Both the position numbers and the translations under genes were made by a program. 64,000 nt of DNA from Pseudomonas sp. GR 6-02 (lineage in GTDB: Bacteria > Pseudomonadota > Gammaproteobacteria > Pseudomonadales > Pseudomonadaceae), in assembly GCF_001655615.1 (NCBI RefSeq), contig NZ_CP011567.1, forward strand, positions 2,675,001 to 2,739,000, given 5' to 3'. The first letter of the stretch is position 1; every line of letters begins with the position of its first letter. Under the pieces are notes generated by a model, which saw only the letters and a program-made list of their open reading frames with translations, did not search any database and had not been told where the DNA came from. Positions 62,750 to 64,000 of this stretch are shown here, one piece after another.

Positions 62750-62860
62750 GATTTCACCTCGCTTTTGTTGTTGTGAGAACACGGCCCTTGTACTGCGAAG
62801 GGTCGCGCGGCCTTACAGTGCGGCGGTAAATGTCTTGCGTTTGCGCGTGAATGCAGATGG

Positions 62861-62880
62861 GTTGGAAGTCACCTTCCAAC
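62861..62880. promoter_or_regulatory. Perfect inverted repeat upstream of fdhA
   Basis: GTTGGAAG-TCAC-CTTCCAAC, 112 bp upstream of the fdhA start; candidate operator. Confidence 0.5.
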
Positions 62881-63061
62881 GATGCGTGATAAGCCGTCAT
62901 CGTATTGATCCTACGCCTGGTATCAGCACCCTGCGAGGGCATTTAGCACCCAATTACCCCCCGGTTGGCAGGGCTGGCGCAGGAGTAACGGGCGCTGAAC
63001 GCCGTGTTTGCCCCCCATCAAAGCACAGCGTTTAAAATATTTTTATCTGATAAATGTTTTA

Positions 63062-63089
63062 TTGACTAAAAAATAATACCGGGTAATTA
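63062..63089 (+). promoter_or_regulatory. Promoter-like sequence for the serine hydrolase
   Basis: TTGACT, 16 bases, TAATTA in an AT-rich stretch, 49 bp before the ATG. A sigma-70-type promoter is likely but spacing is one short of ideal. Confidence 0.45.
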
Positions 63090-63137
63090 TTTCCCTGCAT
63101 CTGCTTTCACGCAGAGTCATTTTGCAGGGGAAACCCG

Positions 63138-64000
63138 ATGAGTCAGAACACCGTGCCGTTGCTGGCCAGTCTTTACATTGAGACGAATGAATCGTCACTC
63201 CACAGGCGCTTGGCGCCTTCGTTTATGCAGGGTTTTCCGGCCGAGCCGAAACGCCGCGTCACCTGGAACAACTGGATGCGTCCACCGTTCAATCAGTGGG
63301 GGTTCCGCAATCTGGCGCGCCTGCGTCCCTCCATTGATGTGGAGGCGGGTGGCGGACCGGTCAGCGTCTTGAAGGAAGCGCCACAAGCGCTGGATGAACT
63401 GCACTTCGACAGTGAATGTGGCTTGAGCGTCAGTGTCATCGATCATCTGGTGGTCAGTCAGACCGACGCCTTTTTGGTGATGCAGGGCGACACCGTGCTG
63501 TTCGAGCGTTACTTCAACGGCCAGCGTCCCCGCGACCGGCACGTCATGTTCTCGGTGACCAAGTCGCTGATCGGCACCCTGGGGGAGCAACTGGTCTGCG
63601 ATGGCATCCTCAATCCGGAGTTGCCGGCGGCGTTTTACGTGCCCGAACTGTTGGGCAGCGCGTTTGGCGATGCCACGGTGCGCCAGCTGTTCGACATGGC
63701 CGTGGGCATCGACTACAGCGAAGTCTATGACGATCCCAACTCCGAGAGCTCGCAGTACGGCTATGCCTGCGGTTTCCAGCCGGCACCTGCGCAGTACGCT
63801 CAGTTCGAGTCGCTGTATCAGTACCTGCCGTCGCTGAAAAAACGCGGCAGTCACGGCGGCTTTTTCCATTACGTGACCGCCACCACCGAAGCCCTGGCCT
63901 GGGTCATGGAGCGCGCTTCGGGCAAGGCTTGCAATCAATTGCTGCAAGACATCTGGAGCCAGTTGGGGTGTGAGCGCGACGGCTACTTCATGGCCGATCC
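63138..64000 (+). CDS. Class C beta-lactamase-fold serine hydrolase (6-aminohexanoate-dimer hydrolase-like), 3' end outside window
   Basis: 287 codons are visible, open to the window edge. The catalytic SxxK reads SVTKS in HVMFSVTKSLIGTLGEQLV, with the Tyr motif likely at DYSEVY. Similar long serine hydrolases include NylB-type amide hydrolases and esterases; no signal peptide is seen, so it is cytoplasmic. The start ATG at 63138 follows CAGGGGAAAC. Confidence 0.82.
   Translation, partial: MSQNTVPLLASLYIETNESSLHRRLAPSFMQGFPAEPKRRVTWNNWMRPPFNQWGFRNLARLRPSIDVEAGGGPVSVLKEAPQALDELHFDSECGLSVSVIDHLVVSQTDAFLVMQGDTVLFERYFNGQRPRDRHVMFSVTKSLIGTLGEQLVCDGILNPELPAAFYVPELLGSAFGDATVRQLFDMAVGIDYSEVYDDPNSESSQYGYACGFQPAPAQYAQFESLYQYLPSLKKRGSHGGFFHYVTATTEALAWVMERASGKACNQLLQDIWSQLGCERDGYFMAD

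Larger units (their letters stand above)
62750..63137. other. 388-bp divergent intergenic region
   Basis: No gene seen. It holds an inverted repeat at 62861-62880, an AT-rich stretch at about 63028-63095 and a promoter-like pair at 63062-63089, controlling fdhA leftward and the serine hydrolase rightward. Confidence 0.6.

Noticed and set aside
61571..62776. Rightward open frame of 401 codons
   Set aside because: Antisense to fdhA, whose protein has all zinc and NAD motifs.
1..64000. CRISPR arrays, tRNA/rRNA genes, complete insertion sequences
   Set aside because: I found no regularly spaced repeats, no cloverleaf or rRNA signature sequences and no transposase-like protein in any frame.

Overview
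The window reads as chromosomal DNA of a GC-rich gammaproteobacterium, most likely an environmental Pseudomonas of the fluorescens/putida type. The evidence is codon use, an antABC/antR locus in the Pseudomonas arrangement, many AraC/IclR/GntR regulators, Pseudomonas-style chemoreceptors and a glutathione-independent formaldehyde dehydrogenase. Almost everything is accessory catabolism and transport. I see no rRNA, tRNA, CRISPR array, phage or intact insertion sequence. Two genes are cut by the window edges: an AraC regulator on the left and a serine hydrolase on the right.

1-12.4 kb, indole module. An AraC-type regulator (partial), an LRAT-fold protein, then a dienelactone-hydrolase/SnoaL fusion, an SDR, a styrene-monooxygenase-like flavoprotein and its flavin reductase (gene content of the iif/ind indole-oxidation operon), an outer-membrane channel and a PAS chemoreceptor. 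They face antCBA, with divergent antR, for anthranilate 1,2-dioxygenase. Together this is a route indole -> anthranilate -> catechol. Tandem XylS-like boxes (NGCA-N6-GGAYA, 20 bp apart) precede the LRAT gene and the indole operon, and variants precede antA and antR.

12.4-24.7 kb. A CBS-domain protein, then a tightly packed leftward run of twelve genes (22202 to 12914): small exported proteins, a large exported alpha/beta hydrolase, two related membrane proteins, a metal ABC transporter with two different binding proteins, and a DUF4198 protein. Three of the exported proteins are predicted to start with histidine after signal cleavage. A porin diverges from this run. DUF190 and crcB (fluoride exporter) follow.

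24.7-33.3 kb. Cytochrome b561, aldehyde dehydrogenase and class III aminotransferase (leftward), AraC and IclR regulators, an APC permease, and a 5'-truncated MFS pseudogene. An 18-bp motif (TRCCG-N8-TACSG) precedes the twelve-gene operon, the porin, the aminotransferase and both APC permeases, suggesting one regulon.

33.3-50.6 kb. A dCache chemoreceptor, a second near-identical APC permease, an aldehyde dehydrogenase, a second porin, a second IclR regulator, then an operon of TPP decarboxylase, aldehyde dehydrogenase, SDR, BNR-repeat protein, VOC dioxygenase-like protein, AA_synth protein, FAD ring hydroxylase, hydratase and AraC regulator. This looks like an aromatic or heteroaromatic pathway with unknown substrate.

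50.6-64 kb. AraC regulator, ornithine-cyclodeaminase-like protein, RidA, DAO-type oxidase and alpha/beta hydrolase; an aldehyde-dehydrogenase remnant; a GntR regulator diverging from a sulfonate/nitrate-type ABC transporter with a DUF3604 (PHP-like) protein; fdhA; and a partial class C beta-lactamase-fold hydrolase.
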